Below, one piece after another: positions 43,093 to 55,800 of a stretch of 64,000 nucleotides of DNA; within the stretch, counting starts at the first letter, position 1, and each line of letters starts with the position of its first letter. The notes beneath the pieces were generated by a model, which saw only the letters and a list, made by a program, of their open reading frames with translations, had not been told where the DNA came from and made no database searches. The translations under genes and the position numbers were made by a program. The DNA is taken from contig JAQMRL010000002.1 in NCBI GenBank assembly GCA_035578175.1, forward strand, positions 130,946,171 to 131,010,170, written 5' to 3'. This DNA is from Catonia carolina (lineage: Eukaryota > Arthropoda > Insecta > Hemiptera > Achilidae).

Positions 43093-44886
43093 TAAAAATT
43101 ACAACTATTTCAGATTTAATTTTTTTTTAACATATAATTCAGATAGGATCGGCAAAATACTGAACATGAAAAGGGGGTCGTAGTGTCTAACGATTGAGAA
43201 CCAATGGTCTAGATTCTCATGAGTAGTACGTACTAATATTGAATTGCATGTTATGGTACATAGTAAAATGTACACAAAACATACGACAATGATTTACAAT
43301 GAAATAAATTCAATTTAAACGGCTATTCTGTTCAAACATTATACAGAATATAACATTAGTATAGTTAAATTATTAATGGTGAAGGATGGGGGAGGCAGAA
43401 GAAAGAGCCCTTTAATCTATTTTAGTCTACAGACAAGGGGAAAACAAACACTAATATCCATATATACACTAACACACAACAATATTCACTAGAAGTTGTA
43501 TATAAAAAATTTTGACATGAATTAAGATACTTTCTTTATATTTTTATATTCCGTTTTCATTGTATTTAAATTTATTATCAACATCATAAGGATTTCAACA
43601 TAATTATCACCGTAATATATTATGATTAAGATCAAAAAGATTGTAAAAAGCACGGATTAGGCTATCGGCTATAAAGTATAAATTATTATCCAATTAAAAT
43701 ATTTATTAATAAATTATATCTGCTTCTGTTCAGTTTATATCTTATACATTATACAGCTACAAAATTTTATATTTATTAACAATAATGTCTTTATTTTAAA
43801 TTCAAAATGTGTGAGTTATATGGAACATATTGTTCGTATAATGTATATACAAATTTCAGCTTTAAATATTTAACTAAAGTTTCTATTATTCGAAACGAAC
43901 AATCCCACAATAACAAATTTTATTCTAATAATATACAATATTTTGTATTACATTAAATGTCAAATTTTGTGGAAGAGATTGGGAAAGTCATAAAAAACGC
44001 TTAAAAGAGGGGTGACCAGGCATGGCTTGAAATGTACAAGGGAATCTGTGTAAAAACCTTGACCAGAACATCCATAACAGTTAATATACTAATTAATTAC
44101 AAAACTTTTCACGAAATGTTAACTTTCACAATTTCACTAGTTTTGTTAACAATTTTTTATTGAATAATTAACAATGAAATTTTACATTATATACCTAGAT
44201 TAAAAATACAAAAAAATTAACCAATAAAAACATGAAGTAGGCCTATACAATAAAAAAATAAAAGTCTCAAATCTGTGGTAAAAAATATGCATGTAGACCT
44301 ATATAAAACTTTTGTAGGGCTATACTATGTAGCCTAAAGGTTTATATGAGAGTAGGGGCGTTGTCCTTGCGGAGTGAAAAGTATAGGATACAATTAGATA
44401 GGGTAAGTAATTGAAAAGTATATTAGGCCTACAGTAGATGTACAGAAAATTGAAAACTTTCAATACGTTTATTTCAAGCAGTTTTTTTGCAGAGCATAGT
44501 TTAGTGTCAATTAAAAGAGCCGCTCTTAAACCCACTTGTCCCTTAATTTAAATTTTCCACAAATAACTTTTAAAAATAAATTACCTCCTTTCAAGTCCCA
44601 GTTCCAATGTCCCACGAACCAGAATCCTATTTCCTATTTAAACTATAAAATTCCCCCTAAATTTCTTGAGGTTGCAATTATTCTGTTATATTGTTCCCCG
44701 AGCGACCAGGTGTTCCTTAACACGATGTCGCCATCATAGGGCTTCTTAGCCCTCTCAACCAGGATTCAGGATTCAGGATTCAGTGTCAATTAGTGATGTT
44801 CCTCATTAAAATCTAAGTCCAGCTGAGGTTCATCATCATTTAGCGTCATTCAGACATTATTATAAGTTATGTTGTTCATTTCACAT
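43093..44886. other. A+T-rich sequence with a short 7-bp tandem repeat
   Basis: AGGATTC is repeated three times at 44761-44781. ORFs at 44320-44535 (minus) and 44536-44739 (plus) show no domain. Nothing else recognised. Confidence 0.5.
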
Positions 44887-45268
44887 TGTTTAGGTCATCA
44901 GCGGAAAGGCTGGATCGAACCTTTAGAGGCTTTTCTAAGTAAAACGAGGAGTGACGGGGTATACCAATTGCCTTTCTTACTGAGAGGAAAAGTATGTTTA
45001 TTAACATACCAGGCCCTCTGAAAATCATGTACTTTCTACCCTACAAAAATAATACCTTAACTTCATTCACTACAGGGTTCGACTGTATAATGAAATTCAT
45101 TACTCTCAGAGGAGACTAGTGTCTTTTACAACTCAACTTCTTCTATACTTAAATGCTTCAGTCATTTAATTGTCTGACCATATGATAAGAAATAGAACTA
45201 TTTTTTTAGCCCTGGAACTAGCAGATCGAGTGTAAATTACTTAACACTCCTCCTCCCTGTTATAAGTA
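44887..45268 (-). repeat. SINE-A copy 8, degraded
   Basis: Runs from TTGTTTAGGTCATCAGCGGA to the 5' part (AGCAGATCGAGTGTAAATTA, CACTCCTCCTCCCTGTTATA). About 20 bases around the TCTGAxTAGTGTC block are deleted. No clear duplication. One of the more diverged copies. Confidence 0.8.
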
Positions 45269-46680
45269 TTACATCGTTTACTCATGATTAAACATAGATA
45301 ATATCTTTAATTATTAACATTGGCAAAAGAAACTCATGTGAGTGTTTCACAACAGTTTTTTAAGAATTATCTAAATGTACAGTTGCTCTTATACAAATTG
45401 CAAAGCTAACGTTTGAAAAATATAATGTAAGGCTATTGAGCAATATGGGTAAAAGTATTGGATTATAAAGTTATAAGTTGATAGTAGGCTAATAATAACA
45501 ATAACCGACACGAAAACGGAACAAAATTTAATCAGCCTGATTAGGTCTGAAAGGTAAAAAGTAGTAGGGTATATATTTATAAAGAAAGTGTGTAGATGAA
45601 GGGAAAGAAATAGAAGGTAACGGTAAAGATGAAAATGAAGATGGGTTAGTCTTCATAATTAAGGTGTAAGAAGTCGTAACGAGATATCACGAAATAAGGA
45701 AAAAAATAGATGAAGAAAAAGGAGGACAGAAAATAGTATAGTGTATAAAATGTCGGTGGTTGAATTGAGAGGGTATGAGAAGAGGGAGGGAGGGAGCAGG
45801 GGGATAGAGCCTCGTAACTCAGTTGATTTACGCCCTCTACTATATATAATAGGCAACAATTTTCCCGATATCTTGAAAGAAAACGAACAGATGAGAAGGG
45901 AAAAACGTGGTCATAACTCTAATAAATGGGTAAAGGCCATCACTGGGATAAGGTAAACCCTCTTTACCCATTGCCCCGATGTGGAAATCCTTCTACCTCC
46001 TTCCACGGACTGCTACCTATTACCCTGGCCAGTAGTACTTCACTTTATTAGTGTAATAACAGAGCACTCCACCCTTCGTCCCGTCCTGTCTTGACCCGAT
46101 CCTTCCCCCACCACGATTCGATCATCGTACTCTCCGACCATCTACCAATTTCCTAATGAGAGAAAAAGATGAAACGATTGTAATGTACACGAGTCAGAAA
46201 GAGAAAGATAATAAAAGTAGTTTATATCCACCGGTGAGATTACAATCATTATGAATTTATGAAATGATAAGCGAATACCAACCATTTCAACTTCCGATCA
46301 TTTTCATTCGACTTATTCCATTAGGGCTGATATCTTTCTTTGCTTCGATATCAGAAAATCTGAAGACCTTCCTTTCATTTATAAACATTTTTATACGATC
46401 CATTTAATAGATATTTAACCTTCCTTCCTTCCCACCTCCAATATTCTATTTTTCTTTTATTATACAAAATTCAAAAAATTACACTTTTTCCTATTCTTAC
46501 TTAACGAACTGAATACAATATCTTTTTTCAGCAGAATATAATATGACATAACTTTGAATTGTGTCCAATTAATCAATAGTGCCGTTTAGATGTTGTGTCT
46601 AATTTGGTTCCTTTTAGATTGTGTGTGAAATCTCTTTAAATGGTCCATAAAGTATAATGGTCAATGAAACCAGCTTATAG
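45269..46680. other. Non-coding, purine-rich left part
   Basis: 45590-45800 is purine-rich on the plus strand. 45960-46330 has a more balanced composition without recognised repeats. ORFs at 45659-45859 (minus) and 45741-45956 (plus) have no domain. Confidence 0.45.
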
Positions 46681-46725
46681 GGCAGGGGTCCCGGGGATTT
46701 GATTCCCGGGCGGATGTGGAATTTT
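46681..46725 (+). repeat. tRNA-like B-box fragment, SINE-C type
   Basis: TTTGATTCCCGGGCGGATGTGG at about 46697-46718 resembles the B box plus following bases of SINE-C (TTCGATTCCCGGCTAGGATC). No A box or tail found. Confidence 0.3.
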
Positions 46726-47299
46726 TTAATTCCTCATTCTCATCTACAACCCTTTCTCATTTTCATTAGCATAATAATCCTCGGTAGAAAGGACAACAGT
46801 ATTGTTACCTATAGCGGTTTACACGTTCAGTTGACACAATGGAGCAGTATAGGACAATGTATTTCTTATGGGGCTCTGACTGCTACTAGCACATACACAA
46901 ACATCGGCTTTGTAGATCAATCAATGCCATCTAATCGCAAGGTTTACTCAACTTCATATTCGGATTCCAAATGTGAAATATTTTTTCGATAACTGTACTG
47001 GGAAAGATAATTTAGGTTTGTAATAACCGATTGCGTCATTTGTTTACATTTATCACGCAGTGCTTAGAAAGTCTGGGGAGGGAATGTGGAGACGGCATTA
47101 GTAGGTCTGTAGTAAAATAAATAAGATATTCATTTTAACCCCCCCTAACAGAAGAAAATATTTTTACAGATTTTTTTAAATTTTTACAATTCATTAAACA
47201 TTCTACATAATACATCATTTTTTCTGTTAAGCGAAATTTGAGTTGCAGTTCTACCTTAAAAAATCCGTGTTCTACAGAGATTTAAAAAATGTATTTATA
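46726..47299. other. Non-coding, nothing recognised
   Basis: The 97-codon ORF at 46699-46992 has no motif I recognise and begins inside a SINE-like fragment. Confidence 0.45.
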
Positions 47300-47320
47300 C
47301 ACGCATGCAGATGCCTTTAG

Positions 47321-47926
47321 ATGTTTTTAGTTGCGCTAATAGCAGTGACGATTCCCATAAGATACATTGTGTCAACTGAACGTGCAAGCGACTATAAGAA
47401 GTATGATAAACAAGCAATGGGGCAATACACAGGAAGGAAGATGCGGCATAGGCTTGGCAACTTCATTCTAGCAACAAAAATGAGACATCTAACATGTTAT
47501 GTCTTCCATCTGATCATCATGTACAGTGTAGAGTCCTGGACCTTGGATAAAGCCGTCACAAGGAAATTGGAGGCATTTGAGATGTGGCTGTACAGACGAA
47601 TGTTGAATGTTCCATTGACTGCTCGGATACCAAACGTAGAAGTTTTCAGGAGAATGAAGAAAGATGTGGAAGTCATTTCCACCATCAAGTTTGGCAAGCT
47701 CCAATATTTGAGACATATCATGAGGAATGAATCAAAATATTCGTTACTACAAGCTATTCTGTACGGAAAAATATATGGAAAACGGATCTGGCAGAAGAAG
47801 GATATCGTAGCTTCGAAATCTAAGAACTTGGTTTGGAAAAAGCTCAGAAGAACTATTTCGCAGTGCAACGAACTAAGTGAAAATTGCTATGATGGTCGCC
47901 AACATTTGAAACGGATAGGTACATGA
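47321..47926 (+). pseudogene. LINE 3'-end remnant, relative of the 725-codon element
   Basis: The last 150 or so codons of this 201-codon frame match the end of the 21.6-23.7 kb protein: YSVESWTLDKAVTRKLEAFE, MWLYRRMLN, then KLQYLRHIMRNESKYSLLQA, ILYGKIYGKR and a terminus with NCYDGRQHLKRIGT. The intact element reads EGWTLTKLLERRLEAFEMWL, LQYFGHVIRNGKYRLLQ, EGKIAGKRRPGRR. The G-R-R basic motif has become IWQKKD. It lacks the whole RT core and is a degraded, 5'-truncated copy of the same or a sister family. The first 45 codons have no match. Confidence 0.8.
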
Positions 47927-48411
47927 AAATAAGGAAAAACTTTCTTACATTATCCTGCTACAAATGGAAAACAGAATAATTGAGAATAAAAATAAAAATA
48001 TTTATTTATATCATGGAGGTACATAATTTTTGTAAGACGTGATACAAATTTCATTTCATAAATATTTATCAAGCAAGAGGTATTCTGTATAAACTACGTT
48101 AATATTTTTATATCCTCATTAAATGTAGACTACTCTTGCTAAATTTAATTTTTTAAATTGCAACTGGCTTCGATCCAATATCGTCTATTAAATATATACA
48201 ACATAAGTTCAAATTGATATGTAGGTATAATGTTTCTTATATTACACATTTGTTTAATTTAATTAAAATTTATTTAAAAAACAAATGTTAGTAAACTTCA
48301 TTTTTTTCACTTTTACAGAATATCGTATTTTTGATGGAATCAGACTTATTCTAAGCGTTTATTATATATTTTATGGATTTTCTAATCAATATCTTGTGAG
48401 AAAACTTTGGT
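47927..48411. other. A+T-rich sequence, nothing recognised
   Basis: No coding or repeat match. Confidence 0.5.
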
Positions 48412-48426
48412 ATTATAGTTGAATAA

Positions 48427-48759
48427 CCCACCAGGTTGGTCCAAAAAGGTTTAGTGGTGAAATCGTCGTCGCTAGTCAGTTGTTCATAGCTGATTTTCTG
48501 AGACGAATTTTTCGTGGTTCAAATCCTAGTAAAGGTAGTTACTTTTATACTTATTTGAATACTGGACAGTGACTACCGGTGTACTTTGATGGTTAGGGTT
48601 CAATTAACTATACTTTCTCACGAATGGTCAGCCTAGGTCTGTACAAGATCACACCTTATTTACACGTCATACACATCATCCTCATCTCACTAGGTCATGG
48701 CGTTACTTATTGTTCTAAATTAACAGATTGGAACGTTCACGAATTTAGGTTAAGAAAAA
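48427..48759 (+). repeat. SINE-B copy 4 with 15-bp target-site duplication
   Basis: ATTATAGTTGAATAA (48412-48426) and ATTATAGTTTAATAA (48760-48774) flank the element with one mismatch, fixing its length at 333 bp. The head (CCCACCAGGTTGGTCC, GGTTTAGTGGTGAAATCG) has an insertion in the A-box region. The B box is GGTTCAAATCCTAG, and the tail ends AGGTTAAGAAAAA. This duplication plus an A-rich end shows insertion by retrotransposition. Confidence 0.88.
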
Positions 48760-48774
48760 ATTATAGTTTAATAA

Positions 48775-49970
48775 GAAAATTAAAAAGGGTCTGGAAATTT
48801 TAAAAATTTAACACCCGGTTGTATTTTATTGTTTCCATCGTTAGACAGCAGGACATCAAGCTTAATATTATATCAAAACAGGTCGTCAAGATTAATTGAA
48901 CAATAGTACATGGAGCACATCAAATTTTGGTAATTTACAACCAACCAAACAAGATTGATTTTCATTTTGTCTTTAACTCATGATTAAAATTAGGTTAGGT
49001 TTTTCATTTTTACATAGTTAACAATGATTAACATGGTTAACGAAAGGATATTCTGTTACTTATTTACATTGGTAACAGAAAGTCGTGTGAGGGCTAACAC
49101 AAAATTTCATTTGTATAGTAAATAAAGTTATTAAATTTACCCAGATATAAAAAATATATGTTTGTTAAGAAACAGTAGAAGTGTTAATTTGTTATTAACC
49201 TATAATAATGTAATTATTTAGACAATAAATTATTATATTAAATGTAAAGTTTTAAACAAAAAATACAAGTTTTATAACGCTGATAACTAACAGACCGAAA
49301 ACACATAAACGAGGAAATTTTTTTATGAGCCATTTGTCATTTATAAACCAAAAGAGGATAAATGAAAACACATATTGGAAATATACAACATAGCAAATGA
49401 GAGAGACGAAACGAAGGGAAGAGTTAGTGATGAAATGAGATAGAGAGCCGTGAAATGAGGGCAACGTGCACTATATTCCACTACGAACTATCATAACGTA
49501 AACTGTTACTAACATAATATACACGAGTAATATACACACGGCAGCTCCAACATCTCATTTTTAACTTCTGTTTTCTGTCATACATCAGAAATGATGGGCA
49601 TGTAGTGTAAATGATCTGTTACAGGCTGTCTAAAATCTACAAAGAAAATTTCTATTAAATCAGAATAATAACCTCCACATCTTATAATAATATCTTCTTG
49701 AAAATTTCATGCAGTAAAACCATCTTAATACGATTTTTAAGGAAAAACCCCATGCTAGTGTAGATGGAAAAGTATTATATTAGTCTGGATACAAGTAGAA
49801 TAAGTCTATCTCTAATTAGAACTGATCTTTAAAGAACTATCGTTCTGCTTTTATAAGTTACGCAGTTATACAGAGTGTCCTACGGAGAAACAAAACTTTC
49901 CGGGGCTTGTTCCTCTGGTGAAACTAAAGAAAGAAAAAGTTTATATATAAACATAGATCTTGGGAGACAC
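48775..49970. other. A+T-rich sequence, nothing recognised
   Basis: No coding or repeat match. The 70-codon minus ORF at 49252-49464 is pyrimidine-strand low complexity. Confidence 0.5.
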
Positions 49971-49974
49971 CGAC

Positions 49975-50510
49975 AGAATTGAGAAAATAGAAAGAAAAAT
50001 ACTTAGAAAGTGCATGAACAAAAGGCACATGGTGGAAGGACAGTGGCGGTTAATCCCAATAAAAGAACTCTACAAACTAATCCCCCCCCCCATGACAAAT
50101 AACTTTTGAAAAGAACATCATTCCTAGGACACATACTCTGAGCCGAAAAGTCTAGACTTGTGAACCGGCTGATCAACCATTTTTGGAATAAGGTGTCGAG
50201 ACCTAGGTGGCTGAAGGAGGTACAGCGGGATGTGGAGGAACTAGGAATCACTAAACAAGACCTGCTAACAAAATCAGTTAAGTACAACCAACTAGTCAAG
50301 ACTAATACGGTAACATTCGAACCAAAAACCAGAAGAGTGTACAATAGGGTGTTTATCGACGAAGACCGGAAACAGAGATCGGAACGTTTTAAAACAATGT
50401 AGGCCAAACTAAAGGAAGCCACGCTTAGGAGAGCACGCTTTTCAAAGAAACCCAACACTGGAACAGACCTAAACTTGAATTAGAGTGATCCTATGAGGTC
50501 TCAAAAGTAA
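49975..50510 (+). pseudogene. LINE 3'-end remnant, third lineage
   Basis: Across two or three stops the plus strand reads IEKIERKILRKCMNKRHM, then LIPIKELYKLI, LLKRTSFLGHIL, then RLVNRLINHFWNKVSRPRWL, KEVQRDVEELGITKQDLL and a basic end. This is the C-terminal part of LINE proteins with I-x-x-x-E-R-K-I-L-R-K, L-x-x-x-x-F-x-G-H and F-W-N-K-x-x-x-x-x-W-x-x-E-V-x-x-D-x-x-E-L. The best open piece is 50160-50402. The 151-codon minus ORF is its antisense shadow. A C10 run interrupts it near 50085. Confidence 0.65.
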
Positions 50511-50660
50511 AAGAAAAAAGAAAAAACATAGATCTGGAAACCACTGGAACAACTGAACTATTCTGCTGTTATTTTAAAAATTGAAGTGGTTTTTCTGTTA
50601 AAAATAAAGCACGACCTGCACTAAGGGGCAACTGATTTGTCAAAATTACTAAGCGGCTTT

Positions 50661-51056
50661 TGCTTATAACAGGCAGGTGGAGGGTTCAATTATTTGCACT
50701 CGATCTGCTAGTTCCAGGGGCACAAAAAATAGTTCTGTTTCTTTTCACATGGTCAGCCAATTGTATGACTGAAGCGTTTAAGAATAGAAGAGGTTGAGAT
50801 GTAAATGAATAGCCAGAGTTATCTCCTCTGAGAGTAATGAATTTCATTATGTAGCCAGACCCTGTGGTTAATGAAGTGAAGGTGTAATTTGCAGGGTGAA
50901 AAGAAGATACTTTTCAGAGGGCCTGGTATACTGTACTAGTAAGCATACTTTTTCGCTCAAAGAGGAAGGCAATGGTTAAACCTTTTCACTTCTCGTTTTA
51001 CTTAGTAAAGATTCAAGAGGTTCAAACCAGCCTTTCAGCTGTTGATCTAAACAACT
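50661..51056 (+). repeat. SINE-A copy 9
   Basis: From TGCTTATAACAGGCAGGTGG to the tail GTTGATCTAAACAAC. GCGGCTTT (50653-50660) and GCGGCTGT (51059-51066) may be the remains of a target-site duplication. The ORF region is broken by small deletions (TTATGTAGCC for TTATACAGCC, and a TACTGTACTAG insertion). Confidence 0.85.
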
Positions 51057-51066
51057 ACGCGGCTGT

Positions 51067-53600
51067 AAGAGTTGATCGTTCTTGATGGTCAATAATTACC
51101 CTTATTTAGGAAGTAGAGAAACACTGTAAATTTTTTTTCTTTCTATACTGGGGTTTTACAATGAAAATAACTGCAGTATTACAAAATTATTCGTTAAAAT
51201 AGTTATTTAGTGAAAAGAAACTGAGCTTTAATATGTGAAATTTGGTGTGTATTAAAAGGTTAGGCTATACCTACATAGTTTCTTTTTCATAATTTAAGGA
51301 CTTAATAAAATTTCCGTTGTATTAAGCAGTAGGTAAATCGTATTAACCGTGAGCGTAATAAACGGACCTTATTGTATTACATTAGATAAGCTACGTAGTA
51401 TATTTTTTCTTCGAATCTCATTCTTCAGGTGTAAGAGATACAACACGAAATATTGCTCTTTTTTCTCTCTTTCTTTTTTCTTTTTATTAAACAAATAAAT
51501 CTTTATTCCCCTTTCAATAACTTTTTATTTCCACCCACAAAACAGAAAAGAATATTTCCTTTTATATACGTAATGTAGGCTCTTTCCACGTACATAGCAT
51601 TGTAAAGGAATTCTTTTTTTACTTTTCCTGTAGGACATCACCCCTTATTTTGTTTTATCTTCATGCAAAATAAAGTCGTTTCTTTCGTTTACCTGATCAG
51701 TAAACTGGAAATATTTTATAAATATATTTTTCTTAGTTATATTAAAAATAAATCACGTTATTAATCTGTAAACCTTTTCTAATCTATCTGCTTTCTTACT
51801 ATAAGTTAACAAGATTATAATTTCAATGTTAATTAGAATTAATAAAATGTATTAAAGGAAGAGACTACCTTCAAAAATAGTTTCATTTTGGGTATTGAAA
51901 TTAGTTCTTTTTGTGGAGAAAATGAGTGTGAACAAAATAGTATATTTATTTAATTATTAACATTTATTTTACATCAATAGATAGTCTAAATACAAGACTA
52001 TAGCTATGTCACAGCAAAACCAACAATTATTTAGGCCTACGTGATAATTTTGGTTTTTAAACTTCTAATTTCCTACTCAACAAATTTTCAAGATTTATTT
52101 TTTAAAATTACTCATAAATTTATGTTATAGGCTTCTGTAAGCAAAAGGTATTTCTTAGAACAATTAGAAAATTATTTTGTTTCATTGTTGGCCAAAAGTT
52201 TTGCTACTGTCAGAGAAATCTATTAAAAAATGAATATCAATAGAAGGAATACTGTAAAACTGTGTTGTAGAGTAAGATCCTCCCTCAATTCGGCACTAAT
52301 TTCATGTAAATTGGCCAAATGTAAAGAACGCCAAAATTATGATCTCTGAAACAAGTTCCTGGTATACAACGCCACCTTCATTTTAGGCGATTAGAGTAAA
52401 ATGTTGAAATAACTTTTGTAGTACAATATTCAATAATAAACAATGTATTCATTAGGCCTACAAGCATACAAAATGCTTTCCCCGAACATTTAGCACAAAA
52501 AAATTATTTGAAGGTAAACTTTCACTTTAATAAGAAAAATATTTAATTTTTATGAAAATAAAATAACAACTAACTGGTTAAAGAAAATCGAAAACTATTT
52601 GAAAATACTGAATAATTTATTAAAGAACTAATCAAAGACAGGGGAAATTTTAGGAAAAATTTAAGAGTTCTACTGAAAAGTAACGAACTGAATTTGTAAA
52701 ATAGGTCAGAAAGAAAGAAAAAGAACAGAGTGAAATAATAAAGGGGTCTTGGAAAAGAAAGACATTTAAAGTACGTAGACATCTCTAGTGGTCAAAACGC
52801 AAAAATTAAAAAATTTAGACAAATAACCTACACAATATCTAATCAAACAAACTTACCTGATTTATAAAGAAATGGAACAATTAACTAATTGAAACGAAAA
52901 AGCGGTAGAACAATATTAGTTATAAATACAACAATCGATCACATATTTACATCAACCAGTATCGAACTCTGGCGGTAAATCTGTATATTAAAAACAACGA
53001 GAAAGAATCACAAAATAATACAACACAGAGCAAAGTGATTATAAAACTACATATCAGTCGAGAGAAACACAATATAGTCTGACAGATGGACTTCAATTAA
53101 TTACAGTAACTTAGATGGTTGTACATTACCTGGCGTGACATACCAATACGTCTACTGCCTCTTTTGTACCCATACTTGCTATAAACATTTTTGATGTCTC
53201 AGCAAGTAAACACTTCTTCGTAAAAGCAATCTGTTGTATGATTACTTGATAATAAAATACAATGATTTTCTCAACAACAATCATGAATGCACATGTGTTG
53301 TAGTAAATAACCTACAGGTGGCTGTGGTATAAATTGTCAATACTTAAGTCTAATTACAGGTCACTTTAACAAAATACAAACAAAATGAACAGTATTAATG
53401 TTCTAAGTTAAGTCCACAATAAAGTAAACTAAGTATTTTATATATTGAACGTTCTAACATATTCCTAAACATATTTCAAACATTTTACGAGAAATAAAAA
53501 AAACCATACCAAAACTATCCTTGTGAGCGCAATTGTTCAGGGATTTTCAAGTACTAAACTTTTGTTAAATTTATGCCCGGGAACTAATTATATAAGCCCA
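51067..53600. other. A+T-rich sequence, nothing recognised
   Basis: 51440-51700 is T-rich on the plus strand. The 70-codon minus ORF at 52570-52782 is low complexity. No repeat family seen. Confidence 0.5.
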
Positions 53601-53604
53601 CAAA

Positions 53605-53683
53605 AATGCCACGAATTAACGGAAGAAGAAGAATTTACGAATTGTAAATGCGGAAGGAGACTTAATGTTGTATCACACCTTGG
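53605..53683 (+). pseudogene. LINE remnant, left part (split by SINE-A copy 10)
   Basis: Short stretch ending ATCACACCTTGG, which continues after the SINE as CTTGGTTCTGCCAGTTTTAC. The joined frame gives T-L-V-L-P-V-L-L-Y-G-like residues, so the SINE entered just before the conserved LYGSE motif. Confidence 0.45.
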
Positions 53684-54072
53684 GTGCTCATAACAGACAG
53701 GCGAAGTAATAAATTATTTGCACTTGATCTGCTAATTCCAGGGCTACAAAAAATAGTTCTGTTTCTTATATCAAGGTCAGCTAATTTTATATCTGAAACA
53801 TTTAAGAACAGAAAAGGTGTAGGGGTGTAAAAAACACTAGTCCTCTGAGAGTAACGAATTTTGTCATTATACAGCCAGATCCAGTAGTGAATGAAGTGAA
53901 GGTGTCATTTGCAGTGTGGAAAGTAGATACTTTTCAGAGGACCGGGCATGCTGATAAGCGTACTTTTTCCACTCAGCGAGAAAGTCAATAGTAAACCACC
54001 TCAGTCCTCGTTTTACTTAGTAAAGCTTCTAGAGATTCAAACCAACCTTTCGGCTGATGACCTAAACAACAA
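53684..54072 (+). repeat. SINE-A copy 10 inserted in a LINE, 10-bp duplication
   Basis: CACACCTTGG at 53674-53683 and 54073-54082 brackets 389 bp from GTGCTCATAACAGACAGG to GACCTAAACAACAA. The central TAGTCAGAGTTATCTCC block is shortened (CACTAGTCCTCTGAG). The host sequence is a LINE thumb region, so this SINE is younger than that LINE. Confidence 0.9.
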
Positions 54073-54435
54073 CACACCTTGGTTCTGCCAGTTTTACTGT
54101 ACGGTTCAGAATGCTGAATTCAGATTGCTCAGTAGAAATCAAGAATAGAGATTGCAGATGAGATTGTTAAGACCTTTACAAGTCTATCGATTACTGTATT
54201 ACAAACAAAATAAAGATATTAGACATTATCTTAACGTGCCAGGGGTGTATCAACTATTTTGGAATTCAAAACGAGTGGTTGTCATTTGTAGCGAATACTA
54301 GATGATGAAACGCCCAGGTGTTTACTTACGCCAATAGGACAACGTGGTACTGGACGACCTGGGAAGAGATGAACATCCCAACTTCTCTAAGAAATAATGC
54401 ATTACTTAGACTGAAGTTGAAATAGGCTAGGAAGC
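54073..54435 (+). pseudogene. LINE remnant, right part
   Basis: With frame changes it reads VLPVLLYGSEC, RIEIAEMRLLRPL, then ITVLQTK, and near 54340 GQRGTGRPGKR followed by an E-I-M-H-Y-L-D-like end. The pattern (L-Y-G-S-E-x-W, x-x-x-E-M-R-x-L-R, G-R-P-G-R) is the C-terminal third of a LINE ORF2. It continues the piece left of SINE-A copy 10. Confidence 0.6.
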
Positions 54436-55270
54436 CTATTTATGACCTATTGTGTGATTCCAATTCAAATTTTCCCGAACAGACGTATTAGTTCAACAAA
54501 CAAAATATGCATACCATTAACTGGTCGAATGATAAAATTTATTTACTGTATTTATTTATTTATCTATTTATTTAATTTATACCATAACTTAGAACGTGAA
54601 TACGTAGAACCATATCTCGTTCGTTTAAAATTGTATTTTATCTATTATTTTTTTAATTAAACTGTCTGAAATAAAGTTTAAGTTTTCAGAATGGGGAATG
54701 TTTTAATGCGGGAAATATTTATGATATTGAATCGAGCGGCAGGAGAGTGAAGCATCTATAAAATGTGTAGGTTATATACTCGTAGTAGACTATTATATAT
54801 TTATACACAGTGTAGAATATAAAAAGAATAAAAACAAATTTGGAATGTTTTGTTTGTTTCAAATATCTGTAAAAATATTCTAAACGAAACATTTTTATAG
54901 GCACATATTGAAATTCCGCAAAAGTGCACCACACAATAGGATTTTGCGGTTTTTTGAAGTTAAAATTGTTAAGTTAACAGTAATGTTGGTATTTTTATGG
55001 GTGACTGTTTTATAGAGAGAGAGTTTAACACAAACATTTCATCCGCACCACCTCCAATACAGCTAACATATTTTAATCGTTCTAGTTTTTTTTGTTAACT
55101 GGCCCATTGTCGCTTTTAGTGAGAATGATGAGATAGCAAGCTCTCACCAATCTTTAATATTTTAGTGAAAATTTTTTTTGGTAAAAGCTGTAAGCCTATG
55201 TTTTACAAAAGTGTTACCGACACAAAGAAACACTAACTAGTTATACGGTAAGAAAATCAATTGATATATA
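54436..55270. other. A+T-rich sequence, nothing recognised
   Basis: No coding or repeat match. ORFs at 54442-54660 and 54719-54934 (minus) have no domain. Confidence 0.5.
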
Positions 55271-55274
55271 CACG

Positions 55275-55800
55275 GATTTTACCTTCCCTTCCAAGTAACC
55301 AGCATTCACTACCGTATACTGCTACAGCCACAGTCTTGTAAAATTTCAATTGAGTTTCTTTCCAAACTTTTGTTCCCAATGATCTTGTAATTGTCTCATA
55401 CTGGATACGAGCTTACTCTTCACACCTCAATTTCTAGCGTACGTTAAGTTATATCCCAGGTATTTAAAATGTCATACCTGCTTTACCAAGTACCCATTGA
55501 TAACGATTTTGTTCGAACGGGATTTTTCCCCCAGAAAGTCATTGCAGCTCAATTTTGTATTTGAAGCAGAACTTTCTAAGTTATACTCTTAAAATATTTA
55601 ACTCAAATTATAAACCGGTTTCTGTATGTCATGTTCACTACTATTAGAACGTGATCATCTGCAAATGACAGCGTAATTAAATAGTTCCTCTTCCTGATTG
55701 AATTCTCTCAGAGCTGATTTTTTGCAGTACCTGAAGAGCGACATCAATGAATATATTATTTAAAAGAAGTGAAGATAATTCAACAAATTTCTCCTAAACC
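55275..55800 (-). pseudogene. LINE reverse-transcriptase remnant, minus strand
   Basis: The minus strand reads FNNIFIDVALQVLQK, then a decayed palm with DDHV-like residues, then KIVINGYLVKQV, HFKYLGYNLTYARN, KSKLVSSMRQLQDHWEQKFG and LNNFTRLWLQQYTVVNAGYL-like residues with stops. This covers RT motifs from after motif B through the H-F-K-Y-L-G segment into the thumb, that is, a more internal part of ORF2 than the other remnants. Several stops and frameshifts. The extreme 3' end is missing. Confidence 0.65.

Noticed and set aside
45741..45956. 71-codon ORF as a host exon
   Set aside because: Purine-rich low complexity with an overlapping minus ORF and no splice or domain evidence.
46699..46992. 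97-codon ORF as a host gene
   Set aside because: Starts within a tRNA-like repeat fragment and shows no recognisable domain or conserved start context.
50003..50458. 151-codon minus-strand ORF
   Set aside because: Antisense of the plus-strand LINE tail at 49975-50510.
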